Positions 52,758-61,646 of a stretch of 64,000 nucleotides of DNA are shown here, one piece after another. Source of the DNA: Prevotellaceae bacterium HUN156. Its GTDB lineage: Bacteria; Bacteroidota; Bacteroidia; Bacteroidales; Bacteroidaceae. The stretch spans positions 186,001 to 250,000 of the forward strand of contig FPIT01000007.1 in the NCBI GenBank assembly GCA_900119285.1, written 5' to 3'. Position numbers and translations under genes: made by a program. How positions within the stretch are numbered: the stretch's first letter is position 1; each line of letters opens with the position of its first letter. The notes under the pieces are model-generated. The model saw only the letters and a list, made by a program, of their open reading frames with translations. It searched no databases and had not been told where the DNA came from.

Positions 52758-53818
52758 TGATTTACGATTTCAATTTGCTGACGTACACTTTCTTCGTGAA
52801 TACTCTCGAAGACCTTAGCTACAAACTCTGATGACATACCCGTCAGGGCACCCTGAACGCCACGCTTCTCCAATATTTCATTGTAGCGTGAGGTCTGCAG
52901 CACAGTCATATTATGTTCTTTCTTGTACTTACCTATCTCGCGACATACGCCCATGCGCTTGGCTAACAGTTCCATCAATTGGTTGTCTACCTCGTCAATC
53001 TGCTTGCGCAACTGGGTGATGCTCTCTGTGGTCACATGCTCATCGCGAATGATGAGTAGCGACAAGATGTAGTCGAGCACTTCGGGAGTAACCTGCTGCT
53101 TGGCATCGCTCCATGCCTTATCTGGATCGCAGTGACTCTCTACTATCAATCCATCGAAGCCTAAGTCCATTGCCTGTTGACACAGAGGAGCAATCAATTC
53201 GCGGCGTCCTCCGATATGTGAGGGATCACAGATAATGGGCAACTCAGGAATACGGCGATGCAACTCGATAGGAATCTGCCACATAGGGGCATTACGATAG
53301 ATTTTCTGCTCAAAGCTTGAGAAACCACGGTGGATAGCACCCAGACGCTTCACACCAGCCTGATTCAGACGCTCCATAGCACCAATCCACAACTCCAAAT
53401 CGGGGTTCACAGGATTCTTTACGAATACAGGGACATTAGTACCTTTCAGTGCATCTGCCAATGCCTGAACAGCAAAGGGGTTGGCTGTAGTACGAGCACC
53501 CACCCACAGGATATCCATATCATATTTCAGTGCCAACTCCACATGTTCTGGTGTAGCCACCTCTGTAGATATCAGCATGTGCGTCTCGTCCTTCACCTGC
53601 TTCATCCAGGGCAGAGCCTTCTCGCCATGACCTTCAAAGCCTCCTGGCTTAGTACGTGGTTTCCACACACCGGCACGGAAGTTATGGCAGCCCTTCATTG
53701 CCAGTTGGCGGGCGGTCTCCATTACTTGCTCCTCGGTCTCAGCACTGCATGGACCTGCAATGACAAAGGGGCGTTCGTTGTCACTCGGTAAATTCAGGGG
53801 TTGTAACTCTAATTCCAT
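52754..53818 (-). CDS. Bifunctional DAHP synthase/chorismate mutase
   Basis: 354 aa. Residues about 1-260 are a type I-beta DAHP synthase (FVIAGPCSAETEEQV, FRAGVWKPRTKPGGFEGHG, CDPSHIGGRRELI). Residues about 265-354 are an AroQ-type chorismate mutase (ITQLRKQIDEVDNQLMELLA). It combines the first step of the shikimate pathway with the branch step to prephenate, so the mutase is fused to neither PheA nor TyrA. In such fusions the mutase domain can act as a prephenate sensor for the synthase. The 27-bp gap after the aminotransferase holds TTTAC-like words. Confidence 0.94.
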   Translation of the reverse strand: MELELQPLNLPSDNERPFVIAGPCSAETEEQVMETARQLAMKGCHNFRAGVWKPRTKPGGFEGHGEKALPWMKQVKDETHMLISTEVATPEHVELALKYDMDILWVGARTTANPFAVQALADALKGTNVPVFVKNPVNPDLELWIGAMERLNQAGVKRLGAIHRGFSSFEQKIYRNAPMWQIPIELHRRIPELPIICDPSHIGGRRELIAPLCQQAMDLGFDGLIVESHCDPDKAWSDAKQQVTPEVLDYILSLLIIRDEHVTTESITQLRKQIDEVDNQLMELLAKRMGVCREIGKYKKEHNMTVLQTSRYNEILEKRGVQGALTGMSSEFVAKVFESIHEESVRQQIEIVNQ

Positions 53819-53845
53819 AGTTATATCGTTTTTATTATTTTCTGT

Positions 53846-55009
53846 TTACTTTTTCACCTTTCTAATTCGTTCCAATGCTTCTTCTATTTTCTCTTCTTTC
53901 GCACACAGCGAGATGCGGATATAGCGCTCACCATTAGAACCGAAGATAAAACCAGGCGTAATGAAGACGCGAGCCTCATGAAGAATACACTCCGTCAGGT
54001 CTTCCACATTCTGATAACTGTCAGGTATCTTGCCCCACAGGAACATGCCCACCTGGTTCTTATCATACTTGCAGCACAGCACATCCATAATCTGCTCTGC
54101 ATATTGACGACGACGTGCATAGCGCTCTATATTGGCCTCACGATGCCATTCATCACTATTCTTGTATGCCTCTGCAGCTGCCAATTGGATACCTCTGAAC
54201 GTACCGCTTTCAATATTCGACTGTACCTTCAGTATCCATGAGATAAACTCAGCATTCGAAGCACACATACCGACACGCCAACCTGGCATATTATGACTCT
54301 TTGACATAGAGTTAAACTCGATACAGCAATCCTTTGCGCCTGGCACCTGAAGAATACTCAGATGTTCTTCGCTCAGGATAAAGCTATAGGGATTGTCGTT
54401 GACCACTACTATATCATGCTTTTGGGCAAATGCCACCAGTCGCTCATAGGTTTCCTTGCGAGCTCTGCCACCAGTCGGCATATTAGGATAGTTGGTCCAC
54501 ATCAGTTTTACCTTCGAGAGATCCATCTTCTCCAATTCGTCAAAGTCGGGCTGCCAACCATTATCCTCACGCAAATTGTAATTTACAATCTTGGCACCTA
54601 ATATCTTAGATAAAGAGGTATAGGTGGGATAGCCAGGATTGGGAACCAGCACCTCATCGCCTGGATTTACGAAAGCCAGCGTTACGTGCAGAATACCTTC
54701 CTTCGAGCCAATCAGTGGTAAGAGTTCCGTCTTGGCATCCAAGTCTACATCATACCAGCGCTTATAGAAACCAGCCATTGCCTCGCGCAACTCTGGTGTA
54801 CCCATTGTAGGCTGATAGCCATGAGCATTAGGCTGGCGGGCCACCTCGCAAAGTTTCTCTATAGTCTGTTCTGATGGTGGCATATCAGGACTGCCAATGG
54901 CGAGACTGATAATGTCTTTGCCTTCGGCATTCAACTGAGCCACCTCCTTCAGTTTTCTACTGAAGTAGTATTCACTCACTAAGTTTAATCTTTCTGCTGG
55001 TTGTATCAT
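53846..55009 (-). CDS. PLP-dependent class I aminotransferase of the Phe/Tyr operon
   Basis: 387 aa fold-type I enzyme. The PLP lysine is in FNSMSKSHNMPGWRVG, VVNDNPYSFIL carries the Asp-x-x-Tyr pair, and the terminal Arg is in RYIRISLC. Its place between pheA and the DAHP synthase suggests it transaminates phenylpyruvate and 4-hydroxyphenylpyruvate. Sequence also resembles the LL-DAP/aspartate aminotransferase branch, so wider specificity is possible. Confidence 0.9.
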   Translation of the reverse strand: MIQPAERLNLVSEYYFSRKLKEVAQLNAEGKDIISLAIGSPDMPPSEQTIEKLCEVARQPNAHGYQPTMGTPELREAMAGFYKRWYDVDLDAKTELLPLIGSKEGILHVTLAFVNPGDEVLVPNPGYPTYTSLSKILGAKIVNYNLREDNGWQPDFDELEKMDLSKVKLMWTNYPNMPTGGRARKETYERLVAFAQKHDIVVVNDNPYSFILSEEHLSILQVPGAKDCCIEFNSMSKSHNMPGWRVGMCASNAEFISWILKVQSNIESGTFRGIQLAAAEAYKNSDEWHREANIERYARRRQYAEQIMDVLCCKYDKNQVGMFLWGKIPDSYQNVEDLTECILHEARVFITPGFIFGSNGERYIRISLCAKEEKIEEALERIRKVKK

Positions 55010-55018
55010 ATATTTTTC

Positions 55019-55046
55019 TTTGAACTTTAAGCTTTGAACTTTATTA
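55019..55046. repeat. Heptanucleotide words between pheA and the aminotransferase gene
   Basis: TTTGAAC, TTTAAGC, TTTGAAC, TTTATTA at an exact 7-bp period. Confidence 0.6.
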
Positions 55047-55077
55047 TTACTCCTGCCCTTTAACTATCTTTTATGCT

Positions 55078-55108
55078 CCCCTCCTTTAGGGAAGGGTTAG
55101 GGGCTAGG
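55078..55108. repeat. GC-rich intergenic hairpin of a common Bacteroidota type
   Basis: CCCCT...AGGGG inverted repeat with inner CTT/GAAG, followed by GCTAGG, directly after the pheA stop. CCCCTAACCCTTCCC-style palindromes are widespread in genomes of this phylum; here it could also stabilise or end the pheA message. Confidence 0.5.
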
Positions 55109-55113
55109 CTTTC

Positions 55114-55956
55114 TCAATTTGTCTGTTTCCCATCTTGATATTCTCCAAGAATCTTGAAACCTTTAGTCAGAGGGATGATTGCATCTATCGACTGGCGATA
55201 ACGCGTCAGGTCATCAAACATCACATCCACATAGAAGAGATATTCCCATTCGCGTCCGATAATAGGCAGCGACTGAATCTTTGTCAGATTGATGTGATAG
55301 AACGAGAGGATAGCCAATACATGACTCAGCGAACCTTCTTCGTGAGGCAGTGAGAAAACCATGCTCGACTTATTGGCATTTGTCAATGGGCGAAGCATGT
55401 CAGCCTTATTCGGATTGCTCACTACCAAGAAGCGTGTAAAGTTATGCTTGTTGTCCTCAATATGGTCTTCCAGCACTTTCAGTCCATAGAGTCGTGCAGC
55501 CTCAGCATGACAGATGGCAGCCCATCCTCTTCTACCCTCTTCTGCTATCATCTTAGCAGAACCAGCGGTATCCTCAGCCTCTACATTCTTCAGTTGTGGG
55601 TGTTTATCCAAGAAGTTGCGACACTGCATCAAGGCTACTGGGTGTGAATGAACCTCTGTAATGGTGTCCCAGTCATCCTCAGGCAGACAGCAGATACAAT
55701 GGGTGATATGCAGTTTATGCTCTCCCACGATTGTCGTACCACTCTCGCGCAACAAATCATAGTTATGTAGCAGCGAGCCTGCAATGGTATTTTCTATAGC
55801 CGTCATACCTATCACTGTTGGGTCTTGACGAATCGCCTCAAAAACCTGTTCAAAAGTAGAGCAGCACATCAGTTGTATCTGCTCTCCCTCGAAATAGAGG
55901 TGAGCTGCTATGTCGTGGAACGAACCGATAAGTCCTTGTATCGCTATTCTCTTCAT
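55114..55956 (-). CDS. pheA: Prephenate dehydratase
   Basis: 280 aa. PDT domain with IENTIAGSLLHNYDLL and NFTRFLVV (the TRF catalytic motif), then a C-terminal ACT domain (KSSMVFSLPHEEGSLSHVLAIL) for Phe feedback inhibition. No mutase domain. First structural gene of the operon; expression is controlled by the leader at 55985-56150. Confidence 0.96.
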   Translation of the reverse strand: MKRIAIQGLIGSFHDIAAHLYFEGEQIQLMCCSTFEQVFEAIRQDPTVIGMTAIENTIAGSLLHNYDLLRESGTTIVGEHKLHITHCICCLPEDDWDTITEVHSHPVALMQCRNFLDKHPQLKNVEAEDTAGSAKMIAEEGRRGWAAICHAEAARLYGLKVLEDHIEDNKHNFTRFLVVSNPNKADMLRPLTNANKSSMVFSLPHEEGSLSHVLAILSFYHINLTKIQSLPIIGREWEYLFYVDVMFDDLTRYRQSIDAIIPLTKGFKILGEYQDGKQTN

Positions 55957-55984
55957 TTTATCTTTATCTCTTCGCTATTCACTT

Positions 55985-56020
55985 AAAATAAATCCCGCTT
56001 TCACTGTGTTGTGAAGCGGG
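55985..56020 (-). terminator. Attenuator terminator upstream of pheA
   Basis: Stem 55994-56004 with 56011-56020 (CCCGCTTCAC/GTGAAAGCGGG on the RNA, one bulged A), followed by ATTTATTTT. Its 5' arm CCGCTTCAC is exactly complementary to GTGAAGCGG inside the leader peptide gene (56069-56077), so the two foldings exclude each other. Confidence 0.85.
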
Positions 56021-56051
56021 ACCTTATATTTCTCATTATCTTGTTGCCTTC

Positions 56052-56129
56052 TTACATACGGCCTACCGCTTCACAGTTCTCTGTAAAGTAAAAATAAAAG
56101 CCATAAAAGTAAGCGTTCAACATGTTCAT
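56052..56129 (-). CDS. Phe/Tyr-rich leader peptide of the pheA operon
   Basis: 25 aa. Codons 7-15 read Y-F-Y-G-F-Y-F-Y-F: four Phe and four Tyr in nine codons. The frame starts about 21 nt after the predicted transcription start and ends 32 nt before the attenuator stem. Ribosomes stalled at these codons leave GTGAAGCGG (codons 19-21) free to pair with the terminator's 5' arm, giving read-through; ribosomes reaching the UAA cover that segment and let the terminator form. A second in-frame ATG is at codon 3. The rest of the 380-bp gap (56189-56336) is AT-rich and ends with the glgP terminator. Confidence 0.88.
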   Translation of the reverse strand: MNMLNAYFYGFYFYFTENCEAVGRM

Positions 56130-56156
56130 TGTCTCTGTTTTTTTGTTTATCGTTTG

Positions 56157-56188
56157 CAAAAGTATAACTTTTCTTGCAATTACACAAA
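56157..56188 (-). promoter_or_regulatory. Promoter of the attenuated pheA operon
   Basis: Minus-strand -7 TACTTTTG at 56157-56164 and -33 TTTG at 56185-56188, 20-bp spacer. Confidence 0.7.
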
Positions 56189-56275
56189 CTTTTTGAAAGA
56201 AATTTTAGTCTTTCTTCCACTTTTTGTCATTTTACACGACTATCGACTCTCATTTTTCAACTATCAACTAAAATG

Positions 56276-56306
56276 ACGGAGTCCCTTGATGGCCAAGAGA
56301 CTCCGT
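56276..56306 (-). terminator. Terminator after glgP
   Basis: Long hairpin (ACGGAGTC/GACTCCGT outer arms, CTTG/CAAG inner). T-tracts lie on both sides (CATTTTAG on the minus strand, GTTCGTTTTT on the plus strand). Confidence 0.65.
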
Positions 56307-56336
56307 TCGTTTTTAATCGAATATTGTTACCTGCTA

Positions 56337-58907
56337 TTACATGTTAGGCAACTCCAGCCACTTCACGTAGCAGAAGTCCTGACGGTGAGGCAGGTATTTG
56401 TTCTTTGGATACATGCGGACAGCACTCTTGTAGAATCCTGCCTGCTGAGGAGCAAATGAGCCCTCAAAGATGAAGTTATTACCATCGCGACCAATCAGCT
56501 TCAGCGTCTCAATAGAGAAGATGCACTCCTCACCTTCCTTATTGGTGAAGACATTTACCTTCTCCAGAGCCACAGCATCATCCAGTCCCTGTTCGTTGAT
56601 AACATAACGGAGGGTGTACTTCTGACCAGTCTCAATGCCTGAAGTGGGATAATCCCACTCGCATGACACCACGTTGATAGCATCCCAACGCTCTGCCACT
56701 GCTTCCTTCCACTGGGCAATCTCCTTGGCCAGACGGTTGTCATCCTTAGAGATTTCCTTGAAGCGCTTAGCCTGCTTGTTGTAGAATTTCTCGTAGTAGT
56801 CGTCCAACTGGCGCTTCATAGTATAGTGAGGAGCAATCAGGGCGATAGAGTTTTTGATAACCTTTATCCAGCCCTTAGAAAGTCCCTTCTTATCCTTATT
56901 ATAATATAGAGGAATAATCTCGTTCTCCAGCAAACCATAGATGGTAGCGGCATCCAGATTGTCCTGATAGTCCTGAGTCTGATAGGTGCGCTTCTCTGTC
57001 AGTGCCCATCCGGCACCCTCGCGATAGCCTTCCAGCCACCAGCCGTCCTTCACACTGAGGTTTACTACACCGTTCATTTCTGCCTTTTCGCCAGAGGTAC
57101 CTGATGCCTCCAAAGGACGTGTAGGAGTATTCATCCAGATATCAACACCAGATACAAGGCGACGAGCCAACAGGAAGTCGTAGTCCTCAAGGAAGATAAT
57201 CTTGCCCAAGAACTCAGGACGTTGTGAAATCTCATAGATCTTCTTAATCAGTCCCTGACCAGCACCATCGGCTGGGTGAGCCTTACCTGCAAAGAGGAAG
57301 ATAACGGGGCGCTCTGGGTCGTTGACAATCTTTGAGAGACGCTCCAAGTTGGTAAACAGCAGGTGTGCACGCTTATAGGTAGCAAAGCGACGGCAGAAGC
57401 CAATTACCAGTGCGTTAGGATTCATCTTCTCAATAATAGACAGCACGCGTGAGGGATCACCCTGATTGCGCAGCCATGTCTCACGGAACTGCTCCTTGAT
57501 ATAGTCAAAGAGTTTCTGCTTCAGCGCCATGCGGGTGCTCCACACCTCTTCATCAGGACAGTTATAGATGCCATGCCAGATTTCCTCGTTTGACTGGTCT
57601 GACATGTGCTTCTCGTCGAAGTACTTGGCATATACGCGGCGCCACTCCGTAGCACACCATGTGGGGAAGTGCACGCCATTGGTTACATAACCAACGTGGT
57701 TTTCCTCAGGATAATAGCCGTTCCAGATAGGTGCAAACATCTTCTGACTTACCCATCCGTGCAGCTTTGACACACCGTTTACCTCCTGACAGGTGTTGCA
57801 GGCAAAGGTAGACATACAGAACTTCTCGTTCTTGTCGTCGGGGTTGATGCGTCCCATGCCGATGAACTCATCCCATGTGATGCCCAACTTCTGAGGATAG
57901 CCTCCCATATACTTTCCGAAGAGTCCTTCGTCGAAGTAGTCATGACCAGCAGGAACAGGAGTGTGTACGGTATAAAGACCGCTGGCACGTACCAGTTCCA
58001 GAGCCTGGTTGAAGCTCAGTCCTTCGTCGATATAGTCGCACAGGCGCTGCAGGTTGCAGAGGGCAGCATGTCCCTCATTGCAATGATAGATATCCTTCTT
58101 GATGCCCAGTTTCTTCAGCAGCAGCATACCACCAATACCCAGCAGAATCTCCTGCTTCAAGCGGTTCTCCCAGTCGCCACCATAGAGGGCGTGGGTGATG
58201 GGCTTGTCGAACTCAGAGTTCATCTCGTTGTCAGTATCCAGCAGATAGAGCTTTACTCGACCTACATTGACACGCCATACATAGGCATGCACCTGATAGT
58301 TGGTATAAGGTACATCAATTACCAGAGGATTGCCCTCGCTGTCAAGCTCGCGCTCAATAGGCAGTGAGGCAAAGTTCTGTGTCTCGTAGTTAGCCACCTG
58401 CTGACCGTCCATCGACAGGCTCTGAGTGAAGTAGCCATAACGATAGAGGAAGCCAACAGCACACATATCTACATTAGAGTCTGAAGCTTCCTTCACGTAG
58501 TCACCAGCTAGCATGCCGAGACCACCAGAGTAGATTTTCAATGCAGAGTGGATACCATACTCCATACAGAAGTAAGCCACTGAGGGGCGCTTGCTGTCGG
58601 GTTTGACATCCATATACTTACGGAAAAGTGCATAAACGTTCTTGATACGCTTCATCAGGGCTTTATCCTTGATGATTTGTTCCTTACGGGCTAAGCTCAG
58701 ACGCTCAAGGAGCATCACGGGATTATGCTTTACCTCATGATAAAGCTCAGGGTCCAGGTCACGGAACAAGTCACGTGCCTCGTAGTTCCATACCCACCAC
58801 ATGTTGTGGGCAATCTCGTCCAAACACTTCAGTTCTTCAGGAATGCTTGACTTTACGGTCAGCTCCTTCCACATTGGAGCGTTTGCATAATCAGCTTTTA
58901 TTTTCAT
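56337..58907 (-). CDS. glgP: Alpha-glucan (glycogen) phosphorylase, GT35
   Basis: 856 aa. An N-terminal DUF3417-like region ([20 protein letters not shown]) precedes the phosphorylase fold; [20 protein letters not shown] is the short-form PLP region. It belongs to the shorter, Thermotoga/archaea-like GT35 branch rather than the E. coli GlgP/MalP branch. It releases glucose-1-P from glycogen. It follows the GT3 synthase by 25 bp, so synthesis and breakdown enzymes are co-expressed and must be balanced by allostery. Confidence 0.94.
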   Translation of the reverse strand: MKIKADYANAPMWKELTVKSSIPEELKCLDEIAHNMWWVWNYEARDLFRDLDPELYHEVKHNPVMLLERLSLARKEQIIKDKALMKRIKNVYALFRKYMDVKPDSKRPSVAYFCMEYGIHSALKIYSGGLGMLAGDYVKEASDSNVDMCAVGFLYRYGYFTQSLSMDGQQVANYETQNFASLPIERELDSEGNPLVIDVPYTNYQVHAYVWRVNVGRVKLYLLDTDNEMNSEFDKPITHALYGGDWENRLKQEILLGIGGMLLLKKLGIKKDIYHCNEGHAALCNLQRLCDYIDEGLSFNQALELVRASGLYTVHTPVPAGHDYFDEGLFGKYMGGYPQKLGITWDEFIGMGRINPDDKNEKFCMSTFACNTCQEVNGVSKLHGWVSQKMFAPIWNGYYPEENHVGYVTNGVHFPTWCATEWRRVYAKYFDEKHMSDQSNEEIWHGIYNCPDEEVWSTRMALKQKLFDYIKEQFRETWLRNQGDPSRVLSIIEKMNPNALVIGFCRRFATYKRAHLLFTNLERLSKIVNDPERPVIFLFAGKAHPADGAGQGLIKKIYEISQRPEFLGKIIFLEDYDFLLARRLVSGVDIWMNTPTRPLEASGTSGEKAEMNGVVNLSVKDGWWLEGYREGAGWALTEKRTYQTQDYQDNLDAATIYGLLENEIIPLYYNKDKKGLSKGWIKVIKNSIALIAPHYTMKRQLDDYYEKFYNKQAKRFKEISKDDNRLAKEIAQWKEAVAERWDAINVVSCEWDYPTSGIETGQKYTLRYVINEQGLDDAVALEKVNVFTNKEGEECIFSIETLKLIGRDGNNFIFEGSFAPQQAGFYKSAVRMYPKNKYLPHRQDFCYVKWLELPNM

Positions 58908-58932
58908 AATTCTCTCAAATTATAATTAGTAT

Positions 58933-60642
58933 CTATTCAATGGTTTGTGCTTTGCGCAGTGCGATATCATACGCCTCGTGGTAGTATTTGATAAACTTGC
59001 TCCACAGCGCTTTCTTCGACAGGGCGTCAGCATTCTTTCTACAAGCCTCCACCTGTTGGGGAGTCATGGTAGAGAATTCTGCGATAGTATCCTTGATGGC
59101 ATCAGCCACCTCCGAGTAGTTGTAGTCCGTACGGTGAATTACTTTCACACCATCCGTTATCTCACCCTGATGACCAAACTCTTTGTTTGCCCAGAGGCCG
59201 AAGCCAGCCAAATCAGTGGTGATGCAGGGCACCTTGAAGGCGATGGCCTCCAGCGGCGTATAGCCCCATGGTTCGTAGTACGAGGGATAGACGCAGAGGT
59301 CGTTACCCAGCACCACATCATAATAGTTCATATTGACGATGCCGTCCTTGCCGTCGAGATAGCAAGGCAGGAAGATTACCTTCACGCGCTCGTCCTTGCG
59401 GTTGTGCATGTCGTAATACTTCATCATGCTCAACACATTGTCGTGACTCATGTTATGCAGCCAGTGCGTTATCTGCGGCACCTCCAAAGGTTCGTTGAAC
59501 ATTGAACATTCTCTCTTTGAGAGTGTGGCGTTACGAGGAACATTGAACAACTTCAGTCGCTCCTGCAAATCCTTGCGGGGCTCCCCTACCCATCCTGGCA
59601 CCTCGATAAATGCCAGCACGTTCTTCTTCAGATCCTTGTCACGCAGCAAGCGATTCATGGCCTCCACAAAGACATCGATACCCTTGTTGCGGAACTCGTA
59701 GCGGCCACTGGTAGAAACTATCAGCGTATCGTCGCCCAACTGTTCGCCAAGCAATGCATTAGCCACCTGCAAAAGGCGCTGACGAGCCACACGGCGCTTA
59801 CGAGTAAAGGTTGCGCCCTTGGGCACGAAACTATTGTCAAAGCCATTAGGCAGCACCACATCGACGGGCTTGTCGAGCAGTTCCTTGCATTCATTGGCAG
59901 TAATATCGCTCACGGTAGTAAAGCAGTCCACATACATGGCTGTCTGCTTTTCTATCGAATGTTTCGACTGCATGTTCAGCTCTCCAGCCATCTGGTCACC
60001 GTTGTAGGCAAAGAGATAGTCGTAGAGGGGTTTCTGATTGCCGGCTATTGAGCGGCCTATGCTGGTAGCGTGAGTAGTAAAGACGGTACCAATCTGTGGC
60101 AGCTTCTTCTTGATATAGAGCGCACCCAGTCCGCACATCCACTCATTGGCGTGATAAATCACCTTCGTATTATCGTTGAACGTTGAACGTTGAATGTTGA
60201 ACGTATATATGCTCTCTACCACCAGTGCAGCAGCATACGAGAACATCGAAGCCTCATCATAGTCGCCATAGGCATGCAGAGAATCTACCTGATAGTTCTC
60301 CCATAGCCAGCCGTATAGTTCATTCTTCTTTTCAAAATAGGGTTGGAAGTCCACGAGAATTGCGATAGGCTCACCGGGAACGGTCCATCGACCTACCCTA
60401 ACCTTAAGGCCTTGTTTCTTAGCCTCACTCTGCCAATCGGCAAAGAGAGACTGCTCTTCTCTGAAATAGGGACTCTCATTTTCCTTCCAGAAGTCCGGAC
60501 CGATAAAGATGATGCGGTCCTTTATCTCTTCCTGTAGTGTCTTTGCGCGAGTAGATAGTACGGTATAGATGCCTCCCACCTTGTTGCATACCTCCCAACT
60601 CGACTCAAAAACGTAATCAGGTTTCAATATACTTTTTCCCAT
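58933..60642 (-). CDS. Eukaryote-type (GT3) glycogen synthase
   Basis: 569 aa. FESSWEVCNKVGGIYTVLSTRA near residue 13, HANEWMCG, FTTHATSIGR and YPSYYEPWGYTPLEAIA (the E-x7-E motif) are those of the animal/fungal GT3 family rather than bacterial GT5 GlgA. It elongates alpha-1,4-glucan from UDP-glucose. Two stretches look inserted: YTFNIQRSTFND near residue 148, encoded by four GTTGAAC words (60175-60203), and a block near residue 380 including SMFNEPLEV, partly encoded by related words (59494-59510). Own promoter at 60665-60696. Confidence 0.92.
   Translation of the reverse strand: MGKSILKPDYVFESSWEVCNKVGGIYTVLSTRAKTLQEEIKDRIIFIGPDFWKENESPYFREEQSLFADWQSEAKKQGLKVRVGRWTVPGEPIAILVDFQPYFEKKNELYGWLWENYQVDSLHAYGDYDEASMFSYAAALVVESIYTFNIQRSTFNDNTKVIYHANEWMCGLGALYIKKKLPQIGTVFTTHATSIGRSIAGNQKPLYDYLFAYNGDQMAGELNMQSKHSIEKQTAMYVDCFTTVSDITANECKELLDKPVDVVLPNGFDNSFVPKGATFTRKRRVARQRLLQVANALLGEQLGDDTLIVSTSGRYEFRNKGIDVFVEAMNRLLRDKDLKKNVLAFIEVPGWVGEPRKDLQERLKLFNVPRNATLSKRECSMFNEPLEVPQITHWLHNMSHDNVLSMMKYYDMHNRKDERVKVIFLPCYLDGKDGIVNMNYYDVVLGNDLCVYPSYYEPWGYTPLEAIAFKVPCITTDLAGFGLWANKEFGHQGEITDGVKVIHRTDYNYSEVADAIKDTIAEFSTMTPQQVEACRKNADALSKKALWSKFIKYYHEAYDIALRKAQTIE
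59494..59510. repeat. Short heptad words inside the glycogen synthase gene
   Basis: GTTGAAC, ATTGAAC, ATT at a 7-bp period, identical words to those at 34347-34360; a further ATTGAAC occurs at 59542. Confidence 0.5.
60175..60203. repeat. Four-copy heptanucleotide repeat inside the glycogen synthase gene
   Basis: GTTGAAC, GTTGAAC, GTTGAAT, GTTGAAC plus one base, exact 7-bp period. Seven is not a multiple of three, so gain or loss of one unit would shift the reading frame at about residue 150 of 569. Confidence 0.75.
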
Positions 60643-60664
60643 TCCTATTTTATAATAACGTTGG

Positions 60665-60696
60665 CAAAGATAATTAAAAAATTTAATAACCTACAA
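60665..60696 (-). promoter_or_regulatory. Promoter of the glycogen synthase/phosphorylase pair
   Basis: Minus-strand -7 TATCTTTG at 60665-60672; -33 TTG at 60694-60696, 21-bp spacer. Confidence 0.6.
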
Positions 60697-60747
60697 TAAT
60701 TTTTATATATTTTCCACAAAAACCGCAATTAATTGATTTAGATTTAG

Positions 60748-60755
60748 TACCTTTG
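60748..60755 (+). promoter_or_regulatory. -7 element of the secreted hypothetical gene
   Basis: TACCTTTG, 23 bp before the ATG at 60779; no clear -33 box. Confidence 0.5.
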
Positions 60756-60778
60756 CCCGCAGACAAAAATCAGAGAAG

Positions 60779-61210
60779 ATGAAGAAAACGGCTATTCTCA
60801 CGCTATTTCTCGGCCTATTTGCCACCTGTTGCTTTGCTCAGGAAGAGCGCAAGGCTTTTAGCGGATATATATATAATGATGAGTTTGAGACCTATCTGCG
60901 CATCAACTTCTACGATCAGGACGTTACCATCCCTGGTCAAGACCTCTATGGAGAGCTGCCAGGCTATCTAGGCAAGAAGAACAACTCCTTCTGCTGGGTA
61001 ATCACCTCCTGCAAGATAAAGAGCGAGAATGAGGCGGAGATGCAGCTCATCAATGATTTCGGTAGCGAAGACCTCACCGCCACGCTGATACGCAAGAATG
61101 ACTCTACCTATATTCTGCGTCAAGACGAAGGCAGCACTCTAAAGGTGCCACGCAAAGGAAAATGGGCTAAGCTACCCAAAACGCTTGAGTTTAAGAGGAA
61201 TGTCAAATAG
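60779..61210 (+). CDS. Hypothetical exported protein
   Basis: 143 aa, family not recognised. An N-terminal signal peptide (MKKTAILTLFLGLFATCCFAQ) has an FAQ/E cleavage site; the two cysteines before it do not form a lipobox. The mature part of about 120 residues is mixed beta-rich (YLRINFYDQDVTIPGQDLYG, DLTATLIRKNDSTYILRQDE) and ends in a basic tail. It is a single gene with its own -7 element, convergent with the TIGR04076 gene. Probably periplasmic; function unknown. Confidence 0.75.
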   Translation: MKKTAILTLFLGLFATCCFAQEERKAFSGYIYNDEFETYLRINFYDQDVTIPGQDLYGELPGYLGKKNNSFCWVITSCKIKSENEAEMQLINDFGSEDLTATLIRKNDSTYILRQDEGSTLKVPRKGKWAKLPKTLEFKRNVK

Positions 61211-61235
61211 GCTTTCCTTTTTTTATCGCCCACGG

Positions 61236-61538
61236 TCATTCCACCACCTCTATATAAAAACTGAAAGGACGAAAGCCATCGTTGCAACTAATCATGGCAC
61301 TCATCGGATTCTTCATCCATCCGTCATAGAAATTACCCTCACCCTTTGCAAGCGCCTCTACGAACTCACGCATAGAGCCCCACGCAGCAGGGCACAACCC
61401 TTCAGGACACTGTCCGTTCTCTGCAATCCATTGCTGTCCCTCCTTCACCTCACATGTATGTTCGATAGGATTCTCATATTTTGCCATCAAGTCTTTATAC
61501 TCCGTTTGGCGTATAGCAGTAATTCTTACCTTCTTCAT
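61236..61538 (-). CDS. TIGR04076-type small protein
   Basis: 100 aa. Opening MKKVRITAIRQTEYKDLMAKY and the C-x(n)-C region around NGQCPEGLCPAAWGSM are typical of this widespread but uncharacterised family in anaerobes. Its own promoter is at 61566-61597. No neighbour hints at a function. Confidence 0.8.
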   Translation of the reverse strand: MKKVRITAIRQTEYKDLMAKYENPIEHTCEVKEGQQWIAENGQCPEGLCPAAWGSMREFVEALAKGEGNFYDGWMKNPMSAMISCNDGFRPFSFYIEVVE

Positions 61539-61565
61539 TTTTATTTATTGTTTTTGTTTCTTGCG

Positions 61566-61597
61566 CAAAGATACGAAGAAAATGCCATGTAGCCAAA
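61566..61597 (-). promoter_or_regulatory. Promoter of the TIGR04076-type gene
   Basis: Minus-strand -7 TATCTTTG at 61566-61573 and -33 TTTG at 61594-61597, 20-bp spacer. Confidence 0.68.
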
Positions 61598-61646
61598 TTT
61601 CAGCTATCGATAAGAGCCGATTTTCAGCACCACATGCACGATTTTG

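Noticed and set aside
61185..61592. Plus-strand frame of 135 codons opposite the TIGR04076-type gene
   Set aside because: Fully antisense to a gene with a recognisable family and its own promoter.
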